DNA of 64,000 bases from Blastomussa wellsi. Its lineage: Eukaryota > Cnidaria > Anthozoa > Scleractinia > Plerogyridae. This document shows positions 23,961 to 57,990 of this stretch, piece by piece (position 1 is the first letter of the stretch; each line of letters starts with the position of its first letter). The notes below the pieces were generated by a model. That model did no database searches, was not told where the DNA came from, and was given only the letters and a program-made list of their open reading frames with translations. The translations under genes and the position numbers were made by a program. The stretch covers positions 14,288,293-14,352,292 of the forward strand of contig OX393565.1 in NCBI GenBank assembly GCA_947652115.1, in the 5' to 3' direction.

Positions 23961-25569
23961 AATGGCCAAATTCTGATTACTTTCGAAGGCTAAATTTCCT
24001 TTTTTCTGTTTGAAAATAAACGCCGTCCAAGAGCTCACGCAGCTCTTGTAGAAAATATAAGGACGGCGTTTGTTTTCAAACAGAAAAACGGAAATTTGGC
24101 CTTCGTGTTCACGTTCCCCAAAGTACTCAGAATTTGGTCATTTCACGTTGTTGTTTTGGAGAGAACGGCAATGATAATATGTACAAAGAATTATAACGCA
24201 CGTGCAGAGCTATTGCACTGCTCATTAACTCTTTTGTTTAGCCACGTTCTCGTTGACATTGCGGTCGTGGTTTTCCTACACTCGCTAGTTTAAGAAACCA
24301 CGCCGGCGACGCCGAGAACAACGTCGATTAAGAAATGATTTATATTTTACCTACGAATCTCCCGATACTCTAAAGTCATTTAGTCTGTTTCTTGCCGTAA
24401 GAACAACAATGTGAAATGACAGGCTGTCAAAACTCAAATCAATCTCAAAACTGAATCTGGAAGACAGCGACAAATTCGAAATAGAAATTTAAAAAATTAG
24501 CCTTCGTGGTTCACGACTGTTCACGTTGTCCAGACAACGCAGAGTTTGGTCATTTCGCGTGGTTTTGCAGAGGGCAAAGAAATGTACCAAGAACTATAAC
24601 GCGCGCACGAGCAAAGCCATTGTTCTGTTGATTAACCCTTTTGTTTAGCGATGTTCCGTTCCCGTTGCCGTTGTGCTTTTCTTAAATTCCCTATTGGTTG
24701 AGCTCCCTACAATCAGGTTATAGCAAGCGACGCACAATGCATGCACGTTAATGTTCACATGATCTGTGAATATCGTTCAAAGAGTTCGCGTCTCCCAATG
24801 AACGGGTCCAAGAAATAAGTGAACATAAGTACACAACGGACTTTTCAGATAATACATCTTCAAATAACGCTAGATAGACAACTACAGTATGTCCATAGAG
24901 ATGTTTTGTGACCATGTTCTATGTTTGAGTAAAATGGCAACAAAATTACAACTGAAGTTCTTCACCAAACAGGAAATGCGTCCAGAACAAAGAGACGAAA
25001 GAGCGTGGCTGTAAATAGTTTTCACCAGTTTTTCCAAATCACAAGGACAAAACTTGAAAAGTAAGGCTGACTTTTTCAAGTTGAGATCTAAAGCTCCTGA
25101 TTTTTCCGTGTTTATATAGCCTCATCTAAACACGAGGGGAGTTGTGAGACGCAGTCGAGGGTTTGCATAACTTCCGAGAATTCTTCCAACTTCCCGGAAA
25201 AAGTCCACGGGAAACAGATAGCGTGACGTCACAACATTGTTTACATACTCTCCGGCATCTATACACCCCTATTGACGAATGAGAGCGCGCGTACTATCTT
25301 CAATGTTTTATAAAATATCATGGTGATATCAGTACCCTGGCATAGTAATTTTGACAAAACTTGAGCGCTACTCCGTCTTGTAGGTTTTACTTTATTTCAC
25401 TCCTGCATTTTTGTTTTTCCCAACCTCAGTCATGTCAGCGGTTTGGTATGTAATAATTTTTTACGTCGTATTCTAATTACGACGTGCGCGCGATCTCAAC
25501 ACTTGAAATTACTCATCAAATCTCTGTGACGTCAGTGCCATTAGTAAACGCGCCATATTGAGTGAAATC

Positions 25570-27414
25570 ATGGCAGAGGAAGGAAAAAAGGATATGTCGA
25601 TTGTTGAACACAATGTGTTAGAAGTGTACGAGGTGCAAGATGGGGCACTACAAGAGTGCATGATGTTTGTTAAAAAGCTGAGTGAAACAAGTTTGCGTGA
25701 TCTGGAGACTGAAAGAAACAATTTGAATGATTTGCTGACAGAAGCCGAAAAGGAAGTAACTAAGTTAAAAACTTCACTTAAGACAGCCAACAGTAACGTG
25801 GAGGAGCTTACAATAACTGTGAAAGCAGAAAAGGAACAACGGCTTAAAGTCGAGGAACTTCTGCAGACAGTCCGAGCGACAGTAGATGGGTTGAAAATCG
25901 AGCTGCAGCAAAGCAACGAGTCGGCTGCCGGATTACAGAAACTGAATCAGGACAAATGTGATGGACTGAAGGAGGCTAAACAGCTGACTGACAAAATTAG
26001 AGATGAAAAGAATGCTCTTGAAGAAGAACTCCAAACTCTGCAGCGCTTGAGATCCCAAGACGAAGAAGAAGCCAACACGATACACCAGCGCCTTCTCAAG
26101 GAACAAGGAAAGATTTTACAGATTGAAGAGGAACACGAAGAAGAAGTTGTACAGCTGAATAAAGAGTTAACCGAGCTTCAGAAAAATCTGTCATCGTTAA
26201 AAGAGCAAACTAATGCTGAAATGGCACAGCTCAGGCAAAAACTTGAGCTTGAACAAAAAATGAACGAGAGCTTAAGCAATGAAGCTGATAGCTGTGTTGA
26301 TGACATCAAGAAACAGCTTGTCAGGGTTACTCGCGAGAATGGAGAAATACAAGCAAGCAAAGAATCAGCTTTGGAGAAACTAAATACATCGGAGGAAGAA
26401 ATACTAACACTGCGGAGAAAACTGAATGAGGAGAAGCAAAGACGAGAGGAATTATACCACGATAGCAAGGCAAGTATCGAGGAAACAAAGAGTCAGTTGG
26501 AGAAAAAAATATCAGAAAATGAATTGTTAACAACTGAAAAGGAAGAAATTGAGAAAAAGCTCCATTGGTTGGAAACGGAAAAAAAGGAACTAGTCTGCCG
26601 CGCAGCAGAGCTACAAGAAAGTATGACAGCAGCACGCTGCGAGGTTGTTTCTCTTCAAGAAGAGCTGGAGGCCTTGCAAAGACCGCAGAAGGTGAATAAC
26701 GAACATGGCGAGGAAACTGGTTATTCCTGGGCAAACAAAGTGGATGAGGCGGAGGACTGGGAACAAAAATACCGCGAGCTTGAGATCGAGACGGAGGCGC
26801 TGCAAAAACAATTTAATCAGGTCAGGAAACACCGTAACCGCGTGCTGCGTGAGAATGGAGGACTGCGCCGTCAAATGTCCATGGCAGCTGCTCAGCTGGC
26901 CGTCACCAATCAGAAGTTTCAAAGACAGCTTCAGCATTTCCGTACACAGCTCAACATGGCGGAGCACCTATATCGCGAGAAGATGTTGGAATGCAGTATT
27001 CTTGAGGTACAAATTAAGCATTTGTTGAAGTCCTCTCCTTCTGCTCAACAAGCCTACGGTGATTACACCAACAACACTGAAGACCAAGCGCACGAGTACA
27101 TTGCTCGATCAATTGAGTTTAGTCGCCGCCATGATTATCCTCCTCCCCGGCCAGTCCAGCGGTCACGTGATGACAACACCAGGCACGTGCAACACGCCGG
27201 GCGTCAGCAGCATCCGTCCAAGCACGTGTCACAACAGAGGCGTGTGCTGCCGACACAGCCCATCATCCAACAAGTTGAACCAGAGGCTGAGAGTTACACT
27301 GCTACAGTGGAACAAGACTGTAGTTACACTGATACCTGCCCTGGGGATTATATTCCAGTACCAGATAACAGCACCACCGGCACTGAATCTGCTACTGATG
27401 ACTTAGCCGCATAG
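25570..27414 (+). CDS. Uncharacterised 614-residue coiled-coil protein, single exon
   Basis: I do not recognise the family. The first ATG of the frame (25570) gives MAEEGKKDMSIVEHNVLEVY; an upstream in-frame TTG at 25558 is unlikely to be used. Residues of about 40-370 are a nearly unbroken heptad-rich coiled coil dominated by E, K, L, Q. A short break with GYSWANKVDEAEDWEQKY at about 380-400 is followed by a second, basic coiled coil (RKHRNRVLRENGGLRRQMSM, about 425-445) to about residue 500. The tail is His/Arg/Pro-rich, then acidic and Ser/Thr-rich. No signal peptide or membrane segment. AATAAA at 27475-27480 is 61 bp past the stop. CRE-like TGACGTCA sites lie upstream near 25226 and 25527. 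The lack of introns beside intron-rich neighbours would fit an old retrocopy or a lineage-specific scaffold or cytoskeletal protein. Confidence 0.75.
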   Translation: MAEEGKKDMSIVEHNVLEVYEVQDGALQECMMFVKKLSETSLRDLETERNNLNDLLTEAEKEVTKLKTSLKTANSNVEELTITVKAEKEQRLKVEELLQTVRATVDGLKIELQQSNESAAGLQKLNQDKCDGLKEAKQLTDKIRDEKNALEEELQTLQRLRSQDEEEANTIHQRLLKEQGKILQIEEEHEEEVVQLNKELTELQKNLSSLKEQTNAEMAQLRQKLELEQKMNESLSNEADSCVDDIKKQLVRVTRENGEIQASKESALEKLNTSEEEILTLRRKLNEEKQRREELYHDSKASIEETKSQLEKKISENELLTTEKEEIEKKLHWLETEKKELVCRAAELQESMTAARCEVVSLQEELEALQRPQKVNNEHGEETGYSWANKVDEAEDWEQKYRELEIETEALQKQFNQVRKHRNRVLRENGGLRRQMSMAAAQLAVTNQKFQRQLQHFRTQLNMAEHLYREKMLECSILEVQIKHLLKSSPSAQQAYGDYTNNTEDQAHEYIARSIEFSRRHDYPPPRPVQRSRDDNTRHVQHAGRQQHPSKHVSQQRRVLPTQPIIQQVEPEAESYTATVEQDCSYTDTCPGDYIPVPDNSTTGTESATDDLAA

Positions 27415-27474
27415 ATTGCACACCAAGTATAAACAAAAATATGTATTTTAAACATCATCAGCTCAACATAGCAC

Positions 27475-27480
27475 AATAAA
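27475..27480 (+). terminator. Polyadenylation signal AATAAA
   Basis: A canonical hexamer 61 bp after the stop of the coiled-coil gene, followed by a T-rich stretch. Confidence 0.6.
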
Positions 27481-27532
27481 TTGTTTTGATATCGACTTCT
27501 GTCCTTCTTTTAACTTTTGTGTGTATCTATTT

Positions 27533-27640
27533 AACAATTATTCCACGAGCGCGCGTTGGATATGAGATGGTAGATAGCTATATGATGCTAGATGGCTATA
27601 ATCATCTCATATCCAACAAGGGCGAGTGGAATTATTGTTT
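27533..27640. repeat. Palindromic element, copy 1
   Basis: AACAATTATTCCACGAGCGC and GCGTTGGATATGAGATG pair with the inverse CATCTCATATCCAAC...CGAGTGGAATTATTGTT. A near-identical second copy lies 310 bp downstream in the same orientation. Between them a shorter palindrome is centred near 27740 (AATGGTATATGAGCTCATAT). Confidence 0.8.
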
Positions 27641-27849
27641 TATGAGAAACGCCCGAAAAATATTGTACAAACATTGCAAAAATTCATTCTTTTAAGCGTA
27701 GACGTACCTTTTTGGTAGGTCAATGGTATATGAGCTCATATACCATTGCCTCTCGACCAATCAAAACTCAGGAAATGCAATATACCATAGTTAGTTTTTA
27801 ATAATGTCATGTATTGTAGACAGTGTTCTTACCTGTACTCTTAACCATT

Positions 27850-27937
27850 TAACAATTATTCCACGAGCGCGCGTTGGATATGAGATGGCTTGCGCCTCGT
27901 TGGCTATGTCATATCCAACAAGCACGAGTATAATTGT
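27850..27937. repeat. Palindromic element, copy 2
   Basis: Starts with the same AACAATTATTCCACGAGCGC and GTTGGATATGAGATGG as copy 1. It has a different loop and a slightly decayed right arm (CATATCCAACAAGCACGAG). Confidence 0.8.
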
Positions 27938-52009
<24,072 letters not shown>

Positions 52010-54119
52010 GATGTGCACTTATGCGCACCACTAGCTTGAATGACAAAGGATCTGAAGTCAACTGGGTGTCAAAGCAGTCTTAAAAACTAGTGATGGGTTT
52101 TACAATTTCCCAACTCTGTAATACGTTTATAAAAGGAAAAGTGTTCTTTGGTTTTCTTGTACTACATAACCCCTCTATTAAAGTAATATTAAAATGAAGC
52201 TTGGTGGAGTTCAGTATTGTCTATTGTTTCTGTCATATTATTGAGTGCGCTGCTGGATGGCTCCAGTAATATATACTGGTTTCTACTGATAGAATATGAA
52301 GCATATCCATGGCTCTAAAAAGGGAAAAATGAGTATTCTTAATTTTTTGGCTTAAAATGCATATAAATGTTGTAAGTTTTAAACTGCAATCCTCTGGAGT
52401 TTGTGTACTAAAAGAATGTGACCAACCTCCCTTGTTTTTGAGGGATAGTCAAATCAGTACCACCACATTGAGTATTTATTTGTCTATTTATTTGCTTTCG
52501 ATGATGGATTCGACAGAAAACAGTTCACTGAAAACTTTGTTGCGACAACATTTATTGAAATAACCATGCAATCCTGAAAACTGAATACCAGCTACTATAG
52601 ATGAAGTGCGTGAGCATGGCCTCTGATGTCTTCATACAAATGGGAGGACATGCAGATTGTGGCTGATTAGGGACTGGTACAAATGGGAGGACGATCCGTG
52701 ATTATTATACAGGAAAAAAAATCAGGTGTGGAGGGTCACATGAATTTATGCACGCATGCTAGGGGCACAAATTAAATTAAAGGGAGTTCGGGGGGGGGCA
52801 GTCTAATGTGCTCTGCAAAGGGAGAATTTGAACATTACCTCCACCTGCTCGCTTCAGCCCTCCCCCTCTAAGTAATGAGTGGTCCCTTAACTTGTCCAAC
52901 GGCTTGGAATATATGTATGTATTATGATTGATTTTGAGAACTTTACTGCTTTTGCTTGATCTCGTTTCTAGTTTAAATTGCTGTTTTTCAGTGGGTTGTA
53001 ATAAATCACATCATCAACAAAACGACAGTGGTAGGTTGACTGCGACAATTTGATTTAATTTATTTTTATTTTATTGAATATTTAATTTGTTACAACTTGA
53101 CATTTAATTTTCAAAATGAAATCACGGCAGAATGTTTTGTTTTCTGATTCCGTCTTCTGGTTCAGTGCTTTGTACATTTATTTGAACTTTGCCATTTTGT
53201 TGAGAATAGGACGAGACTTAAACCTGTCTGAATTCCGATACTCGGAAATGGTAGGTAATTCCTGCAGAAGAAAACAGCAAAGAAAGACAATTTGTTAAAT
53301 AAGTTTCATGAAAATGAAATCCTTGAAGAAGAGTATTGAGATCAAGGCTGGGTTTTTACTTAGCATAACCATATTTATTTTTTCCAGGAGGGCACGGTAA
53401 CAAATCCTGCAATCTGATTGGTTCTTAGCGACCAAAAGGAAAAATTAGTAGTGGAATTAAAGGCCTTGAAATTCTCCAAAAGGCGAGTATTCAGTTTGTT
53501 TATTGCAGCCCAATTACGGCCGTGGTTTGTCGATCGCTGCTTGTTCATTCGCACTGATTTTCATGCCAATTGTGATTAACTGCAAGTCACCGGTTTTCAG
53601 ACTCCAGTTTGCATTTAAAACGCCGTGTTTCTATGCTACTTTTTGCCAAAACTGAACACCATTATATATGTTGGGGTTCAAATTTTTCCTGGTCATAACT
53701 GCAGAAATTCTCGCGCGCTCATTGGCTAATATTCGCGGTCGAATATGGTTTTGACGCATGGAGACGGTGTTCGTTCTTCCAACAACAACAACCACCAACA
53801 GCAACAGTTTATTTTACCCAAACAAGGAAAAAATTAAACTTGAGAGGTAGTTAAAAAAGAGTGAGAAGGCATATTACAAGAAATAAATTTCAATACCGCC
53901 AAGAGTCAGGAGGAACAGAGACAAAAAGACAACACAAACACGCACTAATATCTTCCGACTCGTGTACTAATGCTTATGCTTGCTTATGTGCAGCGAAAAC
54001 ATTTCTCAAGAAGCAATCGTGAGGCAAGAGGTCTTATCAGACCTTACCACACGTACTGGTGTTCATTTAAAACTTGTTATGATGTACATGACGCACAGGA
54101 ACACACATATATAGTGAGG
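52010..54119. other. Intergenic region between PSMA6 and the Polinton-like element
   Basis: No gene recognised. An ATTAAA at 52177 may serve PSMA6. A run of nine G lies at about 52790-52798. A CAACAACAACAACCACCAAC-type stretch at about 53780-53800, followed by TTTATTTTACCC, may be the reversed 3' end of a retroelement. Confidence 0.4.
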
Positions 54120-54226
54120 GTTCTGTGACAGAAATTGTAGCTCTTTTTTAGCTAAACTCGACTCCTAGATGTTCCATCTAGGACCCGAGTTTAGCTAAAA
54201 AAGAGCTACAATTTCTGTCACAGAAC
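54120..54226. repeat. Perfect 41 bp inverted repeat near the left edge of the Polinton-like element
   Basis: Arms 54120-54160 (GTTCTGTGACAGAAATTGTA onward) and 54186-54226 are exact inverses. The 25 bp spacer itself contains a CCTAGATG/CATCTAGG hairpin, so nearly all 107 bp can fold. Flanking CACACATA-type words on both sides extend the symmetry imperfectly. It lies about 290 bp left of the first viral-type gene and may mark the element's terminus; the matching right end is outside the window. Confidence 0.85.
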
Positions 54227-54512
54227 GCACCATCCTCTATGTGTGTGGAAGCAGAATAAAAGCAAACAAAAGAGTAATTAAAAAGCAGACAAAGGGCCAA
54301 CCATGCCCAGCAAGCGAGCGGCGCGGCACATTTATTTTTACAACTTTTTTTAATTGTCAACCTCTTGCATAGCCAAAATTACCTCTCGAGTAATATTTCG
54401 TACTTCTTTTTGCCAAGAAGGGGTAAAATATTCGTTTAAAAGCAGCATAAGAGTCTGGAAAGCAACGATCATGATTTTATTATATGCAAACATACTCTTT
54501 TGTTTTCAAATT

Positions 54513-55201
54513 TTAATTCGAAGAAGCGACGATGTTTTGTAGCTTTTTTTGAAAGTCTGCTTCAGCTTGTGCGCGAGCTTCTCTTTTAATCTTTTCAACA
54601 TCAACCTGAGTCAGTTTACTGACAGACGGTTTTTTTGTGAGCTTTGCTCTTACCTTTTCTTTTAACGCATTGTAATCTTCTAATTCAGTAAGAATAATCT
54701 GAAACTCTGAATCACTCAAGCATTTATCATTTATTGCCTTGGAAACCAGTCTGTCAACACTCGTACGTTTTGCAAGGCCAAGTGTCACAATCTCCTGATG
54801 TTTGGACATTTTTTTGTCAAGTTTTTCCCCCAAAAGAATCAAACTGGAGGAAGAAACAGAGAAAATTCCACCCACGACACCTAAAGGGATAGCCACGGGA
54901 ATTCCGATGCCAGTGAGAGCAGAAGCAAGGCCGGCACTAGAAAGAACAGCGCTGGTTCCACCAAGACCGCCGGCAATCCAGTTAACGGCCGTTTTAGCGC
55001 GTTTAAATTTTTTACGAACAAGTCTATAGTGGTCAACCTCTTCAGCCAACTTTGAAGCGATTTCGTTCACCTTTCCAAGGCGAAAGTCTTCTGGGGCATT
55101 TACTGAGTCATTTGCAAAGACTCGTGACCTTGTAAAACAGGATATAAAACGTTTTGTTCCACATAAGCTGGAGCACTCGGTAGTATGTTTAGTTCAGACA
55201 T
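54513..55201 (-). pseudogene. Polinton-like small membrane protein, frameshifted
   Basis: The minus-strand main frame (about 55070-54513) has two adjacent Gly/Ala-rich hydrophobic stretches in its first third (GLGGTSAVLSSAGLASALTG and GIPVAIPLGVVGGIF), then a Lys-rich helical region and a coiled tail. It has no ATG: the first usable codon is a GTG. A short frame with an ATG at 55201 (MSELNILPSAPAYVEQNVLY) ends at a TAA at 55100-55102, just upstream in another frame. I infer one ancestral gene starting at 55201 with a frame change between about 55070 and 55102. The function is unknown; membrane proteins of this type occur in other Polinton-like elements, where a virion or membrane role is presumed. 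Confidence 0.6.
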
Positions 55202-55234
55202 TGTCTATAAAAGACAGATTTTATTTTTTAATTG

Positions 55235-55903
55235 TTAAAGTATTTGTAACTCAAACTGAAGAGGAAAATTGTTGAATTTAATTATCTCTCTGTGCTCATC
55301 TCTAACTGATACAGTTAAGCTGTTTACAAATTCTCCAGACATTGTGTCACGCAAGACATTTGTATCTGACTTGTAAGTGATTTTTTCATAAGGTTTACCT
55401 CTTACATCGAATCGAGCTAAAATACTTGACGGTTTTCCATTAAGCAAATTCTTCTGTTTGTCAATAAGGTCGCAGTGAATAAAATAAGTAGATAGGCAGT
55501 GTTTTTTGTTAAATCTAAACACTGATAAAGTTTCTTCAATATCAAACAGTTTGGCAAATTCCTCGCTGAAATTTATATTGATTCGATTAGAATCTGTATT
55601 TTGAAGAATCAGAACGCCCGCGGGTGTGTCGGCATCTGTAAAATTTATGTTTGGGTATATTTTTAAGGCTTTCTTTAAAGCTTCAAAAAAAGTCTCAACA
55701 TTGTAAAAACCGGGTTGTAAATTTGTCTCGTATTTTCTATTATTGTTCTGTTTATCGATTAACGTGACCTTTCCACCCTTAAAATTAAACCACGAATTGT
55801 AAAGCGAGCAGCTCAAAAGCCTGATATAATTTGGCTTCGGAATGGGATGGTCGAAATAAACTGTGTAGTCGTTTGAAGTGGTGTTTATCGTAAGCACAAC
55901 CAT
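55235..55903 (-). CDS. Putative minor capsid / virion surface protein
   Basis: 222 residues, intact, with an ATG at 55903. It begins MVVLTINTTSNDYTVYFDHP, and most of the sequence is predicted by eye to be beta-rich with alternating hydrophobic residues and few Cys (IRLLSCSLYNSWFNF, GVLILQNTDSNRININFS). The end NFPLQFELQIL is beta-like too. No enzymatic motif, signal peptide or membrane segment. Beta-rich proteins of this size in Polinton-like elements are candidates for the penton (single jelly roll), but I cannot show the fold. It is transcribed divergently from the next gene, with 42 bp between start codons. Confidence 0.5.
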   Translation of the reverse strand: MVVLTINTTSNDYTVYFDHPIPKPNYIRLLSCSLYNSWFNFKGGKVTLIDKQNNNRKYETNLQPGFYNVETFFEALKKALKIYPNINFTDADTPAGVLILQNTDSNRININFSEEFAKLFDIEETLSVFRFNKKHCLSTYFIHCDLIDKQKNLLNGKPSSILARFDVRGKPYEKITYKSDTNVLRDTMSGEFVNSLTVSVRDEHREIIKFNNFPLQFELQIL

Positions 55904-55945
55904 TTTAATATAAAGGAAAATATATTTAATTAAAATACATAAAAA
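55904..55945. promoter_or_regulatory. Compact divergent AT-rich promoter
   Basis: The 42 bp between two divergent start codons are almost pure A/T, with ATATATTTAATTAAAATA at 55919-55936 as a candidate TATA-like core for the plus-strand gene and TTTTAATATAAAGG for the minus-strand gene. Confidence 0.55.
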
Positions 55946-57655
55946 ATGGACAACAATATGTCGCAGTACGCGTGGCTGGCTTCAGAGATTGCCAACAAAA
56001 AAGCAAAAGAAGCAAAAACGAAAGCATGGGTAAACTTCGACAAACATTTCCCTTACGCAGACAAGAGTAAATTCGAAGCACAAGTATTTTTTGATGACAA
56101 GAATAATGTAACAGCAGAAATTTTTTTCAAAGCAGGTGGTGGCTTAACGCAAAGCGTTTTTGGGAGCGACAGACAATACTGGAGTTCACAAATGAAAAAC
56201 GCACTCGGATTGATAGTCGGCGGTTTTCCAATGCAGCTTACACCAAGTATGGTAAAAAGTTCTTTGCCTATCCCAGCAGAAGGCTTTCACGAAGCCGCGC
56301 CGAGCCTGAAAAAAATATTCAACAACAGCCTCAAAATATATGTTACACCTGACCAGTATTTCACAATAAAATTCAGGGTAATATTTCAAAAAACAAAACT
56401 GACATTCTATTCAGGGAAAGAGGCGGGGAAATGGCTAAGAGGTCCAAATATGTCTTACTGACCGCAGCAGCTTAACTTTGCAGTATGGTGCGCAACAACA
56501 GGTTGCGGAATAAGTAGAGAGATTTTTGACAAAGATCACTCAACTCTGGGTTTGCCCCCAAATGTGTACAATTTTTATGTGTTCCACGTTTATTTCACAA
56601 TCAGGCGAATCTTGTATCAGATTGGAGGTTTACAAAGTATAGGTGCCTTGCCCGATGACCCAACATTTAACCCGCACAATAACCCGTATAACGTGGCTGC
56701 ATACAAAAGTATCTGCGCAGAATTTGGTGTAAGTCCAACAAGTGATTTTCGTTGTACAAGACCATCAAATCACGGTCTTGGTGACGTTTACATTTATGTC
56801 TCAAACGTTGGGCCAGTAAAAACTTCAACTAAGTACCCAGGAGGGTACAATAAGTTTTCAGACGAAGGCGGTTCGGGGAGCAAAGGCAACTTGATAAATA
56901 AGATAGAGCCAGACGACTCTGCCAACGTACAGGCTGACTGGTTTTGTCCCAACACCACAGTAGGACTGACAAAGGCGGGTTTGGGAAGAATAAACCAAAC
57001 GATAGAGGCTTTTATATACTGTGTCTTGGGATCGCAGGTTCAAGAAAGATCAAGCATTCTGGGATCAGGAGGAAATGCGCAGAATACGCAGATAAAGTTC
57101 CATAAAATGGTTGAAGAAGCGATAAAGCAGCCTGGCCTGTCTTCTAGCGTGCAGCGTTATCAGCTGGCGGTGGACGAAGCAAAAGCCAGGTTAAACTTTG
57201 CTGTTTGCCCTGGCACCTGGTTAATGCCAGGGAACATGTTGATCAACACAGAAAGTGTGGTCGGTTACAACAACAAGCTCAAAAAAGCGGGGACAGGCAT
57301 GCAACTAGGAATAAACAACGGTGTAAACACAAGCACAAAAAAAGCGGCCCTTCAGCACATGGATGGCGGGAAATCAAAAATTAACCCACCAAACAGCCAT
57401 CCTTCCAACCCAATTCACAAAGCAGCCACAGCTGAAAGCAAAAAAGAACCAAAGCCTGCAACTCCAGCAACAAAGCCTGCAACTCCAGCAACAAAGCCTG
57501 CTGCCAAAACCACAGAGCCTGAAACACAAACAGCGGAAACAGAAGAGCCAGTGCCCACGGCCGGCTCGGGCAGTGAGTCTCATGATGTGAACAAAATAAT
57601 TGTGGCAGTCGGCGCGGTGGCAGTTGCTGGTTTGGTATTATGGAAATTCCGTTAA
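55946..57655 (+). pseudogene. Large Polinton-like structural protein with C-terminal anchor, one in-frame TGA
   Basis: A single reading frame of 569 codons from ATG 55946 to TAA 57653-57655, interrupted only by TGA at 56459-56461. The N-terminal part begins MDNNMSQYAWLASEIANKKA. After the stop, a WCATTGCGIS segment and a Gly/Pro/Asn-rich region follow. The last quarter is a low-complexity linker of TPATKPA-type repeats, then a membrane span IIVAVGAVAVAGLVLWKF at the very end. Upstream and downstream pieces are equally long and well kept, so the stop looks recent. The function is unknown; size, tail anchor and neighbourhood suggest a virion component (for example fibre-like or membrane-associated). 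Confidence 0.65.
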
Positions 57656-57990
57656 CGCTGCTTTTTTATCTGACCTTCAACCAAAAAGGCCACCACAGCC
57701 AAAATCAACAGCCATGTGTGTTCTGCCAGAAAACCAATTGCCTGGCCAGCAGCTTTGAAAAGAAAAGAAACAATCGAGCCAATTAGTCCCGGAAGAAGGG
57801 AGGCTGTTTTTTTCGCAATAGCTTTTAACCCGTTACCCAAAGCCTTGCCCATTGATTTCAAAGCGTTGGTAATGGTATTAATAACAACTCCAATCGTTAT
57901 ACCAGCAGCAGTAAGAATTGTAAATAGTGTCACGCCGTTTTTCTTGAAAAACTCTTTTTAACGCTCACGAAGCGGCATGGCTCTTTCTCT
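57652..57990 (-). pseudogene. C-terminal membrane domain, out of frame with the upstream coiled-coil gene
   Basis: The open frame 57933-57652 has no ATG (first codon GTG). It encodes a strongly hydrophobic segment at its start (TILTAAGITIGVVINTI), a Gly/Lys-rich amphipathic middle (GKALGNGLKAIAKK), a second hydrophobic stretch and a terminal span WLLILAVVAFLVEGQ. In the same frame, to the left of the GTG, codons still look coding back to a TAA near 57957. This suggests it was once the C-terminal part of the next gene and has been separated by a frame change plus a stop. Its stop codon overlaps that of the convergent plus-strand gene (57652-57655). Confidence 0.6.

Larger units (their letters stand above)
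22676..24690. mobile_element. Cluster of related inverted-repeat transposon copies
   Basis: The left copy starts near CCACGACGGCAACGTCAACG at 22686. It carries AACAAAAGATTTAATGAGCA, TTCTTTGTACATTT, CAACGTGAAGTGACCAAATC and GAAAATAAACACCGTCCTTA. An inverted copy runs from about 24030 to 24290 with the complements of each block in reverse order. A third, partial copy lies at about 24500-24690, and a fragment at about 23408-23460. Other elements are nested inside (23037-23260, 23276-23400, 23464-23960). A transposase was not seen. Confidence 0.7.

Noticed and set aside
26178..26967. Minus-strand open frames across the coiled-coil gene
   Set aside because: They are shadows of the plus-strand coding frame, rich in Ser/Phe/Leu as expected from the complement of Glu/Lys codons.
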